A DNA stretch of 64,000 nt, from positions 421-64,420 of the forward strand of contig DADR01000024.1 in the NCBI GenBank assembly GCA_002495055.1, given 5' to 3'. The notes beneath the pieces were generated by a model. The model worked only from the letters and a program-made list of their open reading frames with translations, was not told the DNA's origin and did not search any database. This document shows positions 63,715 through 64,000 of this stretch, piece after piece. The first letter of the stretch is position 1; every line of letters begins with the position of its first letter. Source of the stretch: Methanoregula sp. UBA247 (GTDB lineage Archaea; Halobacteriota; Methanomicrobia; Methanomicrobiales; Methanospirillaceae). Both the position numbers and the translations under genes were made by a program.

Positions 63715-64000
63715 TTATGAGAGGAGCAGGGTAAGACTCCGCATGCTTTTAAGTACTCCCTCCATTGTTGCTACTTCAATGACGGGAATTATCCTGTTTT
63801 TCTGTACCGCTTTCATTACAGGTATAAAATCTATTGTTCCTTCACCTATTGCGAGATGCGAATCCTCTTTACTGTTATTATCATGAAGGTGGTAATGTCC
63901 GGCAGGCACATCAAGGAACTCCCTGAGACAGTGATTCTGGTGTGCATGACCCACATCCAGCGCAAAGGGTGTATCACCGATCAGGGAAATCTCGTCAGGT
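63715..64000 (-). CDS. Sugar phosphate isomerase/epimerase-like protein, C-terminal part
   Basis: A minus-strand gene runs past the right edge of the window; the frame stays open to base 64000 (ends upstream in ISLIGDTPFALDVGHAHQNH). The visible 95 residues carry LDVGHAH and HLHDNNSKEDSHLAIGEGTIDF, the metal-binding Asp/His residues of the xylose-isomerase-like TIM barrel (AP endonuclease 2 superfamily), followed by VIEVATMEGVLKSM. Substrate cannot be told from the fragment. The GTG at 63954 (inside LDVGH) is internal. Confidence 0.8.
   Translation of the reverse strand, partial: PDEISLIGDTPFALDVGHAHQNHCLREFLDVPAGHYHLHDNNSKEDSHLAIGEGTIDFIPVMKAVQKNRIIPVIEVATMEGVLKSMRSLTLLLS

Overview
The window is chromosomal DNA of a mesophilic euryarchaeon, most likely a methanogen of the Methanomicrobiales (Methanoregula/Methanospirillum-like). 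The assignment rests on archaeal information and stress genes (Cdc48, an LSm protein, TrmG10-type tRNA methylase, short archaeal triosephosphate isomerase, FBP aldolase/phosphatase, type II dehydroquinate synthase, ADP-forming acyl-CoA synthetase, archaeal TATA boxes). These sit next to bacterial-type genes that such methanogens have acquired (ClpB, GrpE-DnaK-DnaJ, PurH, class I FBPase, class II aldolase). No methanogenesis gene lies in the window, so the family-level placement is inference.

Layout. 1-5.6 kb: a tightly coupled shikimate/aromatic operon (DHQ synthase II 3' end, tyrA, pheA, aroA, an aroK-aroE fusion, aroC), each of the last four junctions an ATGA overlap; aroD is separate at 9.5-10.1 kb. 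5.8-9.4 kb: surface or exported repeat proteins and a rhodanese. 10.3-17.6 kb: a membrane protein, a U32-family protein, TIM, an XRE-CBS regulator, a zinc ribbon and an ADP-forming acyl-CoA synthetase. 17.7-23.9 kb (minus strand): a large exported VWA/Ig-like protein, a receiver-PAS-PAS-diadenylate cyclase, a membrane protein, a winged-helix protein with a four-cysteine tail, and LSm. 24.0-27.2 kb: three consecutive FBP-metabolism genes (class I FBPase, class II aldolase, FBPA/P). 27.5-42.1 kb: stress and housekeeping genes: ClpB and Cdc48 sharing a promoter element, ThiC, PurH, grpE-dnaK-dnaJ, and TrmG10. 42.3-43.8 kb: a small membrane protein and a transposase.

44.0-59.4 kb is one uninterrupted minus-strand gene of 5,132 codons made of tetratricopeptide repeats from end to end (about 150). 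It contains a young, nearly identical triplication of an 816-bp (8-TPR) unit and older 7-8-TPR super-repeats. This is the most striking object in the window. 59.6-63.4 kb is an AT-richer accessory stretch: a methyltransferase, small unknown proteins, a transglutaminase-like Cys/His protein and a lipoprotein with an archaellin-like C-terminus. It is bounded by tRNA-Thr(GGU). The window ends in a sugar-phosphate isomerase/epimerase-like gene.

Functionally the housekeeping part covers aromatic amino acid synthesis, gluconeogenesis around FBP and triose phosphates, purine and thiamine synthesis, and a full disaggregation/refolding set (Cdc48, ClpB, Hsp70 system). The candidates for new biology are the giant TPR protein, the c-di-AMP synthase with a degenerate receiver domain, the winged-helix/four-Cys protein beside LSm, and the shared clpB/cdc48 operator.
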